From contig NZ_JACBZI010000001.1 of the NCBI RefSeq assembly GCF_013408145.1, positions 124,001 to 188,000 on the forward strand: DNA of 64,000 bases. Direction: 5' to 3'. This document shows positions 7,928-16,664 of this stretch, piece after piece (positions within the stretch are counted from its first letter, which is position 1; the number at the start of each line of letters is the position of its first letter). This stretch comes from Nocardioides marinus (GTDB lineage: Bacteria; Actinomycetota; Actinomycetes; Propionibacteriales; Nocardioidaceae). Made by a program: the position numbers and the translations under genes. The notes below the pieces were generated by a model. That model was not told the origin of the DNA, made no database searches, and saw only the letters and a program-made list of their open reading frames with translations.

Positions 7928-10093
7928 TCAGTCGTGGGCGAAGGAGATGGTGGGCAGCACCCGGCGCAGCCAGGCCGGCGACCACCAGGCGGCCCTGCCG
8001 GTCAGACGCAGCAGCACCGGCAGCAGCACCAGGCGGACCAGGAAGGCGTCGAGCAGGACCGCGACGCCGAGCACGATGCCCATCTCCTTGGGCGGGATCG
8101 GGCCGGAGAGGGCGAAGGTGAAGAACACCGCCACCATCACCGCGCCGGCGGCGAAGATCACCCGGCCCGAGTGGGCCAGCGAGCCGACCATCGCCTCGTG
8201 CGGGTCACCCGAGCGCTCGTAGTGCTCCTTGGCCGAGGCCAGCAGGAAGACCGTGTAGTCCATCGCGATCGCGAAGATCATCGCGAAGAAGAACACCGGC
8301 GCCCAGGCGTCGAGGAAGCCCTGGCTCTCGAAGCCGAGCAGGTCCGCGCCGTACCCCTCCTGGAAGACCAGGCGGGCCACGCCGAACGCCGCGGCGGTCG
8401 ACAGCAGGCTCACCAGGGTGCCCAGCAGCGAGATCAGCGGGGCCTGCAGCGCGACGAGCAGCAGCAGGAAGCCCAGCGCCAGCACGACGGCCACGACGAT
8501 CGGCGTCGACTCGTCCAGCTGCGACTTCAGGTCGAGGTTCTCGACGGCCGCACCACCGACGAGTGCCGAGGACGGCAGGTCGGCACGGAGCCGGTCCACG
8601 GTCTGGGCGAGCTCGGGGTCGGAGGGGTCGACGGTCGGGACCGCGGTGAACATCTCCAGGTCAGCGCCGTCGGCCGCCTTCATCCCGGGGAGTACGCCGG
8701 CGAGCCCCGGGTCGTCGGCCAGCACCTTCAGCGTGGCAGCGGCCTGGTCGGAGTCGACGACGACCCCGATGGCGCCGGGCGCACCCTCGCCGAGCTCGGC
8801 CTGCACGACGTCGTACCCGACCCGCGCGGACGCGTCCTCCGGCAGCACCTTGATCGAGGGCATGGCGGTCTTCAGGCCGAGGATGGGCGCGGCCAGGGCC
8901 AGCAGCACCAGCAGCGAGACCAGCCCCCACGTCCAGGGGCGTGCCCACAGGCGCTCCCCCCACGCCGCGAACCGCGGCGAGCGGTGCTCGCCGGAGCGCG
9001 ACCAGGGCAGCGAGAACCTGTTGATGCGGTCGTCGAGCCAGCCGAGCACGAGTGGCAGCAACGTCAGCGTCGCGCCGAGCACGAAGACGACCGAGAGCAT
9101 GATCCCGCCGGCCATCGACCGGAAGGACGGCGAGGGCACGAGCATCACCGCCGACAGGGAGATGAGCACGGTGAGACCCGAGAGCAGGACGGCCTTGCCG
9201 GCGGTGTCCATGGTCTGGGCGACGGCCCAGCGCACGCCCTCGGGGCCGGGGTGGGCGGCGCGGGCCGCGCGGTAGCGGACGACGAGGAACAGGGCGTAGT
9301 CGATGCCGAGGGCCAGGGCGAACATCATCGCGAAGTTCATGGCCCAGATGGAGACGGGGACCAGCTGGTTGATGAGCACCAGGGAGCCGGCGGAGGCGAC
9401 CAACCCGGCGAGGGTGAGGATGAGCGGGAGCCCGGCGGCCACGAGGGCGCCGAAGGCCAGCACGAGGATGGCCAGGGTCACCGGCCACGACATCAGCTCG
9501 CTCTTGAGCATGGCCTCGAGGTTGGCGTCGTTGAAGTCGCTCCACAGCAGCGAGGAGCCGGTGGGCGTGACCTCGACGGTGTCGGTGGACAGCGCGGCGA
9601 GCTCCTCCTTCAGGTCGGTCGCCGCGCGCACCATCTCGTTGGTGTCGGCGCCGGCGCCGGCGAGCACGACGCCGGTGTCGCCGTCCTGGGACAGCGTGGC
9701 CCCGGGCTGCGGCGGCACGATCGTCGCGATGCGCGGGTCCTCCTCGAGCAGTGCGGTGACCTCGGCGATGACCTCGGCCCCCTCGCCCTCGGTCACCGGA
9801 CCGTCGCTGGAGCGCACGACCACCTGGATCGCCGAGGAGGCGTTGCCCCCGAAGTGCTCGACGGCCAGGTCGCGGGCCGCGACGGAGTCCGACCCGTCGG
9901 CCTGCCACCCGGCGCCGGAGAGGTCGTGCTCGACCCGGGGGGCGAAGATGCCCAGGCCGACGATGAGCAGGGCCCACACCGCGGCGACGAGGCGGCGGTG
10001 GTCGAGCACCCACGTGCCCAGGCGGCCGAGCGGACCCGGTCCGTTGGGGACCCGTGAGGGGGTCGAGGGTGGGTGGGGGGCGGTGCTGGTCAT
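7928..10093 (-). CDS. MMPL-family (RND superfamily) transporter
   Basis: The 721-residue protein has the duplicated RND plan of the MMPL family: a first helix near the N-terminus, a periplasmic-type loop of about 150 residues, a five-helix block (starting near VTLAILVLAFGALVAAGLPL), then a second helix, loop and block ending near the C-terminus. The motifs ALGIDYALFLVVRYR and IAMDYTVFLLASAKE carry the conserved membrane Asp-Tyr pair used for proton coupling. Such proteins export lipids or hydrophobic compounds; the substrate is unknown. AGGAGGAG precedes the ATG. It faces the DUF302-regulator operon across a shared 106-bp promoter region that contains two operators. Confidence 0.9.
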   Translation of the reverse strand: MTSTAPHPPSTPSRVPNGPGPLGRLGTWVLDHRRLVAAVWALLIVGLGIFAPRVEHDLSGAGWQADGSDSVAARDLAVEHFGGNASSAIQVVVRSSDGPVTEGEGAEVIAEVTALLEEDPRIATIVPPQPGATLSQDGDTGVVLAGAGADTNEMVRAATDLKEELAALSTDTVEVTPTGSSLLWSDFNDANLEAMLKSELMSWPVTLAILVLAFGALVAAGLPLILTLAGLVASAGSLVLINQLVPVSIWAMNFAMMFALALGIDYALFLVVRYRAARAAHPGPEGVRWAVAQTMDTAGKAVLLSGLTVLISLSAVMLVPSPSFRSMAGGIMLSVVFVLGATLTLLPLVLGWLDDRINRFSLPWSRSGEHRSPRFAAWGERLWARPWTWGLVSLLVLLALAAPILGLKTAMPSIKVLPEDASARVGYDVVQAELGEGAPGAIGVVVDSDQAAATLKVLADDPGLAGVLPGMKAADGADLEMFTAVPTVDPSDPELAQTVDRLRADLPSSALVGGAAVENLDLKSQLDESTPIVVAVVLALGFLLLLVALQAPLISLLGTLVSLLSTAAAFGVARLVFQEGYGADLLGFESQGFLDAWAPVFFFAMIFAIAMDYTVFLLASAKEHYERSGDPHEAMVGSLAHSGRVIFAAGAVMVAVFFTFALSGPIPPKEMGIVLGVAVLLDAFLVRLVLLPVLLRLTGRAAWWSPAWLRRVLPTISFAHD

Positions 10094-10127
10094 GGACGCT
10101 CCTCCTCAGGGAGATCGCTTGGCTCAG

Positions 10128-10178
10128 AACCCCTAGGGGGGTTACGATGGGGACATGCAACCAACCCCTAGGGGGGTT
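10128..10178 (+). promoter_or_regulatory. promoter with paired CsoR/CstR-type operators
   Basis: Two identical 16-bp sites AACCCCTAGGGGGGTT lie at 10128-10143 and 10163-10178, 35 bp apart. C-tract/G-tract sites around a central AT step are the known binding pattern of CsoR-family repressors. A possible promoter TTGGCT (10119-10124), 18-bp spacer, TACGAT (10143-10148) has the first operator inside the spacer and the second in the leader. The downstream operon encodes a CsoR-family protein, so autoregulation is expected, and the divergent MMPL gene may be co-controlled. The same pair with the same spacing recurs at 44682-44732. Confidence 0.8.
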
Positions 10179-10199
10179 AGGCAAGTCCGAGGAGGGACC

Positions 10200-10646
10200 A
10201 TGACCGACACCACGTCCGACGGCACGCCCGGCTACACGCTCACCGCCCGCTCGCCGCACGACTACGACGCGACCGTCGCGCGGGTCCGCGAGCTGCTCGG
10301 CGACGCCGGCTTCGGCGTGCTCACCGAGATCGACCTCAAGGCCACCCTCAAGACCAAGCTCGACGTGGACGTGGCGCCCCAGGTGATCCTGGGCGCGTGC
10401 CGCCCGCAGCTGGCCCACCAGGCGCTGGCCGCCGACCCGTCGGTCGCCGCGCTGCTGCCGTGCAACGTGGTGGTGCGCGAGGAGGCCGACGGTGTCGTCG
10501 TCGAGGCCTTCGACCCGCAGGTGATGATCTCGATGACCGACGCGGGGCAGGCGGTCTGCGAGGTCGCCGAGGACGCCCGTGCCCGGCTGCAGCAGATGCT
10601 CGCCGCGCTCGCCGACGACGGGGCCCGCACGGACGGGGCGGGCTGA
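10200..10646 (+). CDS. DUF302 domain protein
   Basis: The 148-residue cytoplasmic protein is almost entirely a DUF302 domain (about residues 10-135), recognisable by GFGVLTEIDLKATLKTKLDV, VILGACRPQLAHQAL and LLPCNVVVRE, with two conserved cysteines in the last two segments. The biochemical role of DUF302 is not established, though it often occurs near metal, thiosulfate or sulfide resistance genes. The ATG at 10200 follows GAGGAGGGACC. Its stop overlaps the start of the CsoR/CstR-like repressor (TGATG), so the two are translationally coupled. Confidence 0.85.
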   Translation: MTDTTSDGTPGYTLTARSPHDYDATVARVRELLGDAGFGVLTEIDLKATLKTKLDVDVAPQVILGACRPQLAHQALAADPSVAALLPCNVVVREEADGVVVEAFDPQVMISMTDAGQAVCEVAEDARARLQQMLAALADDGARTDGAG

Positions 10647-10909
10647 TGCAGCTCGAGGCCACGGCCACCAAGCCCGTCGTCACCCGGATGAAGCGGGCGC
10701 ACGGTCACCTGGCCAGGGTGATCCGGATGCTCGAGGAGGGCGCGGACTGCGAGGACGTGCTCACCCAGCTCGCCGCGGTCAACAAGGCCCTCTCGCGCGC
10801 CGGGTTCGCCCTGGTCGCCACCGGCATGGAGCAGTGCCTGCTCGACGGCAGTGACCTCGACGGCGCCCAGCGCGCCCGGATGGAGAAGCTCTTCCTCTCC
10901 CTGGCCTGA
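10646..10909 (+). CDS. CsoR/CstR-family repressor (DUF156), persulfide-sensor type
   Basis: The 87-residue all-helical protein belongs to the CsoR/RcnR/CstR family of tetrameric repressors. Cys35 (EEGADCEDVL) and Cys64 (GMEQCLLDG) have the 29-residue spacing of the family thiol pair, but the position four before Cys64, a histidine copper ligand in CsoR, is Gly60. A two-cysteine site without the histidine is the pattern of CstR, which senses persulfides, so I favour that over copper. It shares an operon with the DUF302 protein (1-base overlap) behind two operators of the expected type. The match of its operator to the persulfide gene cluster at 44.7 kb supports this. Confidence 0.8.
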   Translation: MQLEATATKPVVTRMKRAHGHLARVIRMLEEGADCEDVLTQLAAVNKALSRAGFALVATGMEQCLLDGSDLDGAQRARMEKLFLSLA

Positions 10910-10915
10910 GCAGAC

Positions 10916-10968
10916 GCCGAGCCGGCGCATCCTGCGTACAGCGTGTACGCAGGATGCGCCGGCTCGGC
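10916..10968. terminator. 25-bp perfect stem terminator
   Basis: Positions 10916-10940 are exactly complementary to 10944-10968, with a 3-base GCG loop. It sits between the convergent repressor gene (ending 10909) and aldehyde dehydrogenase gene (ending 10982), so it can stop transcription from both sides. The outer segment GCCGAGCCGGCGCATC also occurs in the hairpin repeats at 31106-31273. Confidence 0.85.
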
Positions 10969-10981
10969 ACGTCAGGGACCG

Positions 10982-12493
10982 CTACTTGCCCCCGTGCAGC
11001 AGGGCGATGATCTTGCCGAGGGTCTCCTCGTGCTTGGCCGTGCGGGCGAAGGAGGTCAGCGGGAGCGGCGCCTTCCAGCGCTGGCGCACCACGGAGTGGG
11101 AGTAGCAGAACTCCTTGAGCCCCTCCTCGCCGTGGATCCGACCGAAGCCGGAGTCGCCCACGCCGCCGAACGGCACGGTGGGCACGATCGCGAAGGCCAG
11201 GACCGAGTTCACCGACACCATGCCCGAGCGGATCCGCCGGGCCACGCGCTCGGCGTCGGCCTTGCCGTACACCGAGGCGCCGAGGTGGTAGCGCGAGGCG
11301 TTGGTCAGCGTCACGGCCTCGTCCATGTCGCGCACCGCGCGCAGCACCAGCGTCGGGCCGAAGGTCTCCTCGGCGACGGCCGCGCAGTCCTCGGGTACGT
11401 CGGTGAGCAGCGTCGGCTGGACCACCTGGCCCTGCGTGGGTGCTCCGCCGGCCAGCACCCGGCCGCCGGCGGCCTTCGCGTCGGCGACGTGCTGGTCGAT
11501 GATCCGCACCTGCGAGGGCATCGTGATCGGCCCGACCGCGGCGGCGGGGTCGGCGCCGGCGCGCAGGTCGTCGAAGCGCTCGACGAGCAGCCGCGCGAGC
11601 TCGGCGGCCACGTCCTGGTGCACGTAGATGCGCTCGACGCCGATGCAGGTCTGCCCGGCGTTGGCAATGCCGCCCCACACCGCGCCGTCGGCTGCCGCTG
11701 CCAGGTCGGCGTCGCGGTCCACGATCAGCGCGTCCTTGCCGCCGCACTCGGCGACGAGCGGCGTGAGGGTCTCCGCGCAGGTGGCCATCACCCGCTTCGC
11801 GGTCGCGGTCGACCCGGTGAAGGCGACCTTGTCGACCCCCGCGCGGCACAGTGCCGCACCGGTCGACCCGTCGCCGGTCACGAGCTGCAGGACGGGGTGC
11901 TCGGGCACCACCTCCGCGAAGGCGGCCACCAGCCAGGCGCCCACGCCGGGGGTGAACTCGCTGGGCTTGAAGACCACGGCGTTGCCGCCGGCCAGGGCGT
12001 AGACGATCGAGCCCATCGGGGTGAAGACGGGGTAGTTCCACGGCCCGATCACGCCGATGACACCCAGCGGGTGGTGCTCGACGGTGGCCTTGAGGTTGGC
12101 GTTGATCAGGCCGGTGGACCGCCGCTCCTGGCCGAGCACCTTGGGCGCGTGCTTGCCGGCCCAGGCCAGGTGGTCGAGGACGAGGGCGACCTCGAGGAAG
12201 GCGTCGCTGTGGGGCTTGCCCATCTCGTCGTGGACGAGGTGCGCCAGCTGGTGGATGCGACGCGCGATGACGCCGCGGAAGGCGTCGAGGCGCTTGCGGC
12301 GCTCGGCGTACCCGATCTCCGCCCACCACTCCGCGGCCAGCCGGGCCCGGGCGACGGTCTCCTCGACCTCGGCCTCCGACTGCACCGGCCAGGTGCCGAC
12401 GAGGTCGCCGGTGCCGGGGTTGCGCACCTCGAAGGTGGGGCGGTCCTCGCCGGCCGGCGCGGCGTCGGAGCGGGGGTCCTGGACGGTGGTCAT
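10982..12493 (-). CDS. aldehyde dehydrogenase family protein
   Basis: This 503-residue NAD(P)-dependent aldehyde dehydrogenase has the cofactor segment LGVIGVIGPWNYPVFTPMGS, the FTGSTATAKRVMA turn, the general base in VAECGGKDALIV and the catalytic cysteine in NAGQTCIGVERIYV. The C-terminal GDSGFGRIHGEEGLKEFC is also of the family. The start at 12493 (MTTVQDPRSD) overlaps the stop of the GMC oxidoreductase by ATGA. The pair probably oxidises an alcohol to an acid in two steps, but the substrate is not evident. The divergent PucR-type regulator is the natural candidate controller. Confidence 0.9.
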   Translation of the reverse strand: MTTVQDPRSDAAPAGEDRPTFEVRNPGTGDLVGTWPVQSEAEVEETVARARLAAEWWAEIGYAERRKRLDAFRGVIARRIHQLAHLVHDEMGKPHSDAFLEVALVLDHLAWAGKHAPKVLGQERRSTGLINANLKATVEHHPLGVIGVIGPWNYPVFTPMGSIVYALAGGNAVVFKPSEFTPGVGAWLVAAFAEVVPEHPVLQLVTGDGSTGAALCRAGVDKVAFTGSTATAKRVMATCAETLTPLVAECGGKDALIVDRDADLAAAADGAVWGGIANAGQTCIGVERIYVHQDVAAELARLLVERFDDLRAGADPAAAVGPITMPSQVRIIDQHVADAKAAGGRVLAGGAPTQGQVVQPTLLTDVPEDCAAVAEETFGPTLVLRAVRDMDEAVTLTNASRYHLGASVYGKADAERVARRIRSGMVSVNSVLAFAIVPTVPFGGVGDSGFGRIHGEEGLKEFCYSHSVVRQRWKAPLPLTSFARTAKHEETLGKIIALLHGGK

Positions 12494-14145
12494 CGGCTCA
12501 TCTCCTGGGTGCGGGTGGTGGTGCGGGGCGCGGGCACGGCGGCGGCGGGCAGCGAGGTACCGCGCAGCAGGTCGGCGGCCTTCTCGCCGATCATGATGGT
12601 CGGGGCGTTGGTGTTGCCGCGGGTGATGCGGGGCATGACCGAGGCGTCGGCGACGCGCAGGCCCTCGATGCCGCGCACCTTCAGCTCCGGGTCGACGACG
12701 GCGTCGTCGTGGGTGCCCATGGCGCAGGTGCCGACCGGGTGGTAGAGCGTCTGGGACCACCGAGAGACGAACTCCTGCAGCGATGCCTCGTCCTCGCCGT
12801 GGTGCAGGCGGGCGCCGGTGATGATCGAGGCCAACGGCCCCTGCCGGGCGATGTCGACAGCCTGCCGGACACCGGCCAGCATCGCGGCGCGGTCGGTGGG
12901 GTCGGCGTAGTAGGCCGGGTCCATCCCCGGCTTCCAGCGCGGATCGCTGCCGCGCAACGACAGCCGGCCGCGGCTGGCGACGTCGACCAGGACCACCCCG
13001 GCGGTCAGCGAACGGACGGTGGCCTCGTGCATGCCGTTGTCGTAGAAGCCGGTGGGAGCCGCGATGAACTGGATGTCGGGACCCTCGAGGCCCCCGCGGG
13101 TGGTGACGAAGGCACCGGTCTCACCGACGTTGGAGCTGAGCGGTCCGCGACCCGTCGCCTGCCACTGCACGAGCCGCGCGGGGTTCACGTGGTCCACCGC
13201 GAGGTCCTTGGCGGTGGTCGACCACACCAGGGGGGCGACCACGTGGTCGTGGAGGTTGCCGCCGACGCTCGGGGCGTCCAGGACGACGTCGAGGCCGTGG
13301 GCGCGCAGGTGGTCGGCCGGACCGATGCCGGAGAGCATCATCAGCTGCGGGGTGTTGATCGCACCGCCGCTGAGCACCACCTCCGCGTCGGCCCACGCCG
13401 ACCGCACCTCGCCGGCGACCAGGTGCTCCACGCCGACCGCGCGGGTCCCGTCCAGGAGCACGCGGGTGGCCAGCGCCCCGGTCCTGACCGTCAGGTTGGG
13501 GCGGCGGCGCACCTCGGCGCCGAGGTAGGCCTCCGCGGTCGACCAGCGCCGGCCGCGGTGGCAGGTGACCTGGTACTCCCCTGCTCCCATCTGCGTCTCG
13601 CCGTTGAAGTCGTCGTTGGCCGCCAGTCCCGACATCCGGGCGGCCTCCAGCCAGGCCCGCGTGGTCTCGTGGGTGTAGCGGCGGTCCTCGACGTGCAGGG
13701 GGCCGCCGGCGCCGTGGAAGGCGTCGGCGCCGCGGGAGTTGGCCTCGCCGCGGACGAAGTAGGGCAGCACGTCGGCGTAGGACCAGCCGACCGCGCCGAA
13801 GTCGCGCTGCCAGCCGTCGAAGTCGGCCCGGGCGCCGCGGACGTACATCATCGCGTTCATCGACGAGCAGCCGCCGAGCGCCTTCATGCGCGGCCAGTAG
13901 GCGCGCTGCCCGCCCAGGCCGGGCTGGGGGGTCGTGGCGTAGTCCCAGTCCCAGCGGGTCTTGAACAGGTTCGGGAAGGCGGCGGGCATCGAGATCTCGA
14001 GCGCCTCGGCCTCCGGACCCGCCTCGAGCAGCAGCACCGAGGTGGTGGGGTCCTCGCTGAGCCGGGAGGCGACGACGGCGCCGGCGCTGCCGGCCCCGAC
14101 CACGATGTAGTCGTAGGTCGCGGGGGTGGAGGGTTGCTGGGCCAC
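12490..14145 (-). CDS. GMC-family FAD alcohol oxidoreductase (choline dehydrogenase-like)
   Basis: The 551-residue flavoenzyme begins with the FAD fold YIVVGAGSAGAVVASRLSE. It continues with the GMC signatures ALGGCSSMNAMMYVRG and GGAINTPQLMMLSGIGP, and ends with LYHPVGTCAMG, holding the active-site histidine, and NTNAPTIMIGEKAADLL. The family oxidises primary alcohols such as choline, glucose or long-chain alcohols. BetA-like length and motifs fit, but no betaine genes adjoin, so the substrate stays open. The GTG at 14145 is chosen for its GGAGG site. It is translationally coupled to the aldehyde dehydrogenase downstream. Confidence 0.9.
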   Translation of the reverse strand: MAQQPSTPATYDYIVVGAGSAGAVVASRLSEDPTTSVLLLEAGPEAEALEISMPAAFPNLFKTRWDWDYATTPQPGLGGQRAYWPRMKALGGCSSMNAMMYVRGARADFDGWQRDFGAVGWSYADVLPYFVRGEANSRGADAFHGAGGPLHVEDRRYTHETTRAWLEAARMSGLAANDDFNGETQMGAGEYQVTCHRGRRWSTAEAYLGAEVRRRPNLTVRTGALATRVLLDGTRAVGVEHLVAGEVRSAWADAEVVLSGGAINTPQLMMLSGIGPADHLRAHGLDVVLDAPSVGGNLHDHVVAPLVWSTTAKDLAVDHVNPARLVQWQATGRGPLSSNVGETGAFVTTRGGLEGPDIQFIAAPTGFYDNGMHEATVRSLTAGVVLVDVASRGRLSLRGSDPRWKPGMDPAYYADPTDRAAMLAGVRQAVDIARQGPLASIITGARLHHGEDEASLQEFVSRWSQTLYHPVGTCAMGTHDDAVVDPELKVRGIEGLRVADASVMPRITRGNTNAPTIMIGEKAADLLRGTSLPAAAVPAPRTTTRTQEMSR

Positions 14146-14168
14146 GGGGACCTCCGGCGGATCGGGGA

Positions 14169-14192
14169 GAGGTGTGATCGTGACCACACCTC
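14169..14192. promoter_or_regulatory. inverted repeat in divergent promoter region
   Basis: GAGGTGTG and CACACCTC form a perfect 8-8-8 inverted repeat, 23 bp upstream of the GMC gene and 111 bp upstream of the PucR gene. Direct repeats CAGCACAGTC at 14211-14220 and 14274-14283 lie in the same 158-bp gap. These are plausible operators for the PucR protein or another regulator; binding is inferred. Confidence 0.45.
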
Positions 14193-14303
14193 GGGACGTG
14201 GTTGAGAGTCCAGCACAGTCCCTCTTCCGGATCTTGGCGCTCACCGCCAGACTTCGGGGCAGTCTTTGGACCTCAGCACAGTCGAGCGTGGAGGGGGTGG
14301 GCC

Positions 14304-15638
14304 GTGGCGCAGGAGGCGGACGCGGGGTCGGACGCGGGGTCGGACGCGCAGGCGCAGGAGCAGATCGTGGCGTGGGTCCAGGCCTATGCCGCCCGGACCG
14401 CACGCCGCAGCGAGCTCGACGCCTTCGTGACCCGCGTGGACGACACGATCATGGCGGCGATCCCCGAGATCGCCCGGGACCCGGCGCTGGTGCTCGACCT
14501 GCACGCCAGCACCCGCGCGCAGTTCCAGATCTTCCTCAGCCTGCTGGAGCGCCCGGCGCAGGAGGTGCTGCTCCCTCCGCAGGCGGTCGACCTCGCGCTC
14601 TCCCTGGCCCGACGCCAGCTCGACCTCGGCGTGCTGCTGCAGGTCTACCGGAGCGCGTCGTCGGCGGTGTGGGAGTACTTCACCGAGGTGGTGCGCACCG
14701 CCGACACCGAGGGCCTGGACCGCACCGACCTGCTGGTCTACCTGTGGAGCCACGGCGGGGCGTGGATCAACGGCGCCGTCGAGCAGCTGATCGGTGTGTT
14801 CTCCGCGGAGCGGGAGGCCACCTTGCAGGGGGCGATCGCGCGCCGCAGCGAGGTCGTCCACGCGATCCTGCGGGGCGAGCAGGTGAGCCTCACCGAGGCC
14901 ACCACCGCCCTGGGTCACCCCGTCCGCGACCAGCACACCGCCGTCGTGCTCTGGGAGGACGGCGAGGCTGCCGCGCCGGACGTCCTCACCCGACTCTCGG
15001 TGGTCGTCAACGGGCTCGGCGCCGACCTCGCGGCGAGCGTCCTGAGCATCCCGGCCGGGCGGGCCGAGGTGTGGGCCTGGCTGACCTCGCGCCAACCGAT
15101 CGGTGCCACAGCGGTGCGCGCCGCCGTGACCGAGCTCCTGCAGGGCCGCGGCGAGGACGACGGGTCGCCGGCAGGCGCGGCCTGGCGGATCGCGGTCGGC
15201 TGCCCGGGCGCCGGGGTCGCGGGGCTGCGGCACTCCCACCGGGAGGCCGTCGACGCACAGCGTCACGCGCTGGGCGTCGCCTCCGATGCGCGGTGGACGG
15301 CGTACGCCGACGTGGAGCTGGCCGCGCTGGTGGCCGGCAACGAGGCGGGGGCCCGCCGGCTCGTGGAGCGTGAGCTGGGTGGGCTGGCCGACCCGGACCC
15401 CTCGCTGGACCGGCTGCGGGAGACGGTGGCCGCGTTCCTGGCGCACGGGGCCTCGGTCGAGCTGGCCGCGGCCGAGCTCTTCGTGCACAAGAACACCGTG
15501 CGCTACCGCGTGGCTCGCGCCGAGGAGCTGCTCGGTCACCCTCTCTCGCAGCGGCGTACCGAGGTCGCCGTCGCGCTGGCCTGCCTGGAACGGTTCGGGA
15601 CCGGGACGGGGGGATGGTTCAGCCCGCGGCCAGGCTGA
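14304..15638 (+). CDS. PucR/CdaR-type transcriptional regulator
   Basis: The 444-residue protein has a C-terminal PucR helix-turn-helix (AFLAHGASVELAAAELFVHK, then NTVRYRVARAEELLG), a GGDEF-like middle region and an N-terminal RsbRD-like helical domain (QIFLSLLERPAQEVLLPPQA, then a YLWSHGGAWINGAVEQLIGV segment). PucR proteins activate catabolic genes in response to metabolites. The start is GTG at 14304 with GAGGGGG upstream. The first residues hold an imperfect GSDA repeat from a 12-bp DNA repeat. It is divergent from the GMC/aldehyde dehydrogenase operon, its likely target. Confidence 0.85.
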   Translation: MAQEADAGSDAGSDAQAQEQIVAWVQAYAARTARRSELDAFVTRVDDTIMAAIPEIARDPALVLDLHASTRAQFQIFLSLLERPAQEVLLPPQAVDLALSLARRQLDLGVLLQVYRSASSAVWEYFTEVVRTADTEGLDRTDLLVYLWSHGGAWINGAVEQLIGVFSAEREATLQGAIARRSEVVHAILRGEQVSLTEATTALGHPVRDQHTAVVLWEDGEAAAPDVLTRLSVVVNGLGADLAASVLSIPAGRAEVWAWLTSRQPIGATAVRAAVTELLQGRGEDDGSPAGAAWRIAVGCPGAGVAGLRHSHREAVDAQRHALGVASDARWTAYADVELAALVAGNEAGARRLVERELGGLADPDPSLDRLRETVAAFLAHGASVELAAAELFVHKNTVRYRVARAEELLGHPLSQRRTEVAVALACLERFGTGTGGWFSPRPG

Positions 15639-16458
15639 CCACGAAGCGCGGGCCCTGGTCGCCCTCGGGCGGGAGGTAGCCGAGGTCGCCGCCCATGATC
15701 CGGCACAGCCGCCGCGCCAGGTGCAGGCCCAGGCCGGTGCCCGGCTCGGACTCCCGTTCGGCCCGGCTGAAGCGCTCGAAGAGTCGGGGCAGGAAGTCGG
15801 GCGGGACGCCCGCCCCGGCGTCCGCGACCACCACCCGGGTCGTCGAGCCGACGGTCGTGCCGGTGATGGTGATCGGAGCGGCGCCGTACTTGTCGGCGTT
15901 GCTGAGCAGGTTGCCGAGCACCTGACGCAGGTGCGAGGCGTCGGCGACGGCTCGCAGCCCGTCGAGGTCGCCGATCTCGACCGCGGAGGAGATCGTGAGG
16001 TCGGTGACGGCCCGCCGCACGGTCTCGGCGACGTCGAGCAGCTCGCCGCGCCCGCGCAGCGTGGCGTAGTCGATGCGGCTCATCTCGAGCACGCTGGCCA
16101 GCATGCTCTCCACCCGGTGGGCCGCCTCCGTGGCCCGCCCGAGCATGGCCCGGGCGCCGCTGACGTCGACCCCGGTCTGCTCCAGGTCGTCCAGCTCGAG
16201 CTCGGTCATGCTGAGGAAGCCCAGGGAGACGGTGAGCGGGTTGCGCAGGTCGTGCCCCACCAGGCCCAACAGGTCGCTGAGGCTCTGGTTGCTCTCCTCC
16301 AGGCGCAGGTTGCTCTGCGCCAGGGCCTCGGCCGCCCGGACGGCGTCCTCGTGGCGGGGCCCGGCCGACCCTGCCTCCACCGGGCCACCCTCCCCGCTGC
16401 CGATGCGTTGCACGCTGCACGGATCGGCGCGGCAGTGGACCGCTGTAGGGGTCTTCAC
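15619..16458 (-). CDS. soluble sensor histidine kinase
   Basis: The 279-residue protein lacks membrane helices. A short coiled coil (DAVRAAEALAQSNLRLEESN) leads into a HisKA domain with the H-box VGHDLRNPLTVSLGF, then an HATPase domain with N-box LGNLLSNADKYG, G1 box VVVADAGAGVP and G2 box GTGLGLHLARRL. No sensor domain is visible beyond about 60 N-terminal residues, and no response regulator adjoins, so it is an orphan. It overlaps the convergent PucR gene by 20 bp at the 3' end. The GTG start at 16458 is only moderately supported. Confidence 0.82.
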   Translation of the reverse strand: MKTPTAVHCRADPCSVQRIGSGEGGPVEAGSAGPRHEDAVRAAEALAQSNLRLEESNQSLSDLLGLVGHDLRNPLTVSLGFLSMTELELDDLEQTGVDVSGARAMLGRATEAAHRVESMLASVLEMSRIDYATLRGRGELLDVAETVRRAVTDLTISSAVEIGDLDGLRAVADASHLRQVLGNLLSNADKYGAAPITITGTTVGSTTRVVVADAGAGVPPDFLPRLFERFSRAERESEPGTGLGLHLARRLCRIMGGDLGYLPPEGDQGPRFVVSLAAG

Positions 16459-16664
16459 GACTCCTTCATGCAGGCGGGTCCCGAGGGGGTTCTTCGGCCA
16501 ATACCGTGACGCGGAGCGGGGGTCGGTCGTTTCATGGTCCGGACGTCCTCGTCACGCCCGGGGGTCGCCGACCGGCCACCCCCGTCCCGTGCCGTCTCGC
16601 GAGACCCGCGCAGGCAGTCACAGGTTTCCGGCAGTTCATCCGGCACAAGTTCAGGAGTGAGTCC
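16459..16664. other. 206-bp divergent intergenic region
   Basis: This gap separates the histidine kinase from the large secreted protein. I see no gene or RNA element in it. A short self-complementary segment CTCGCGAG near 16597-16604 is the only notable structure. Promoters for both neighbours must lie here. Confidence 0.4.
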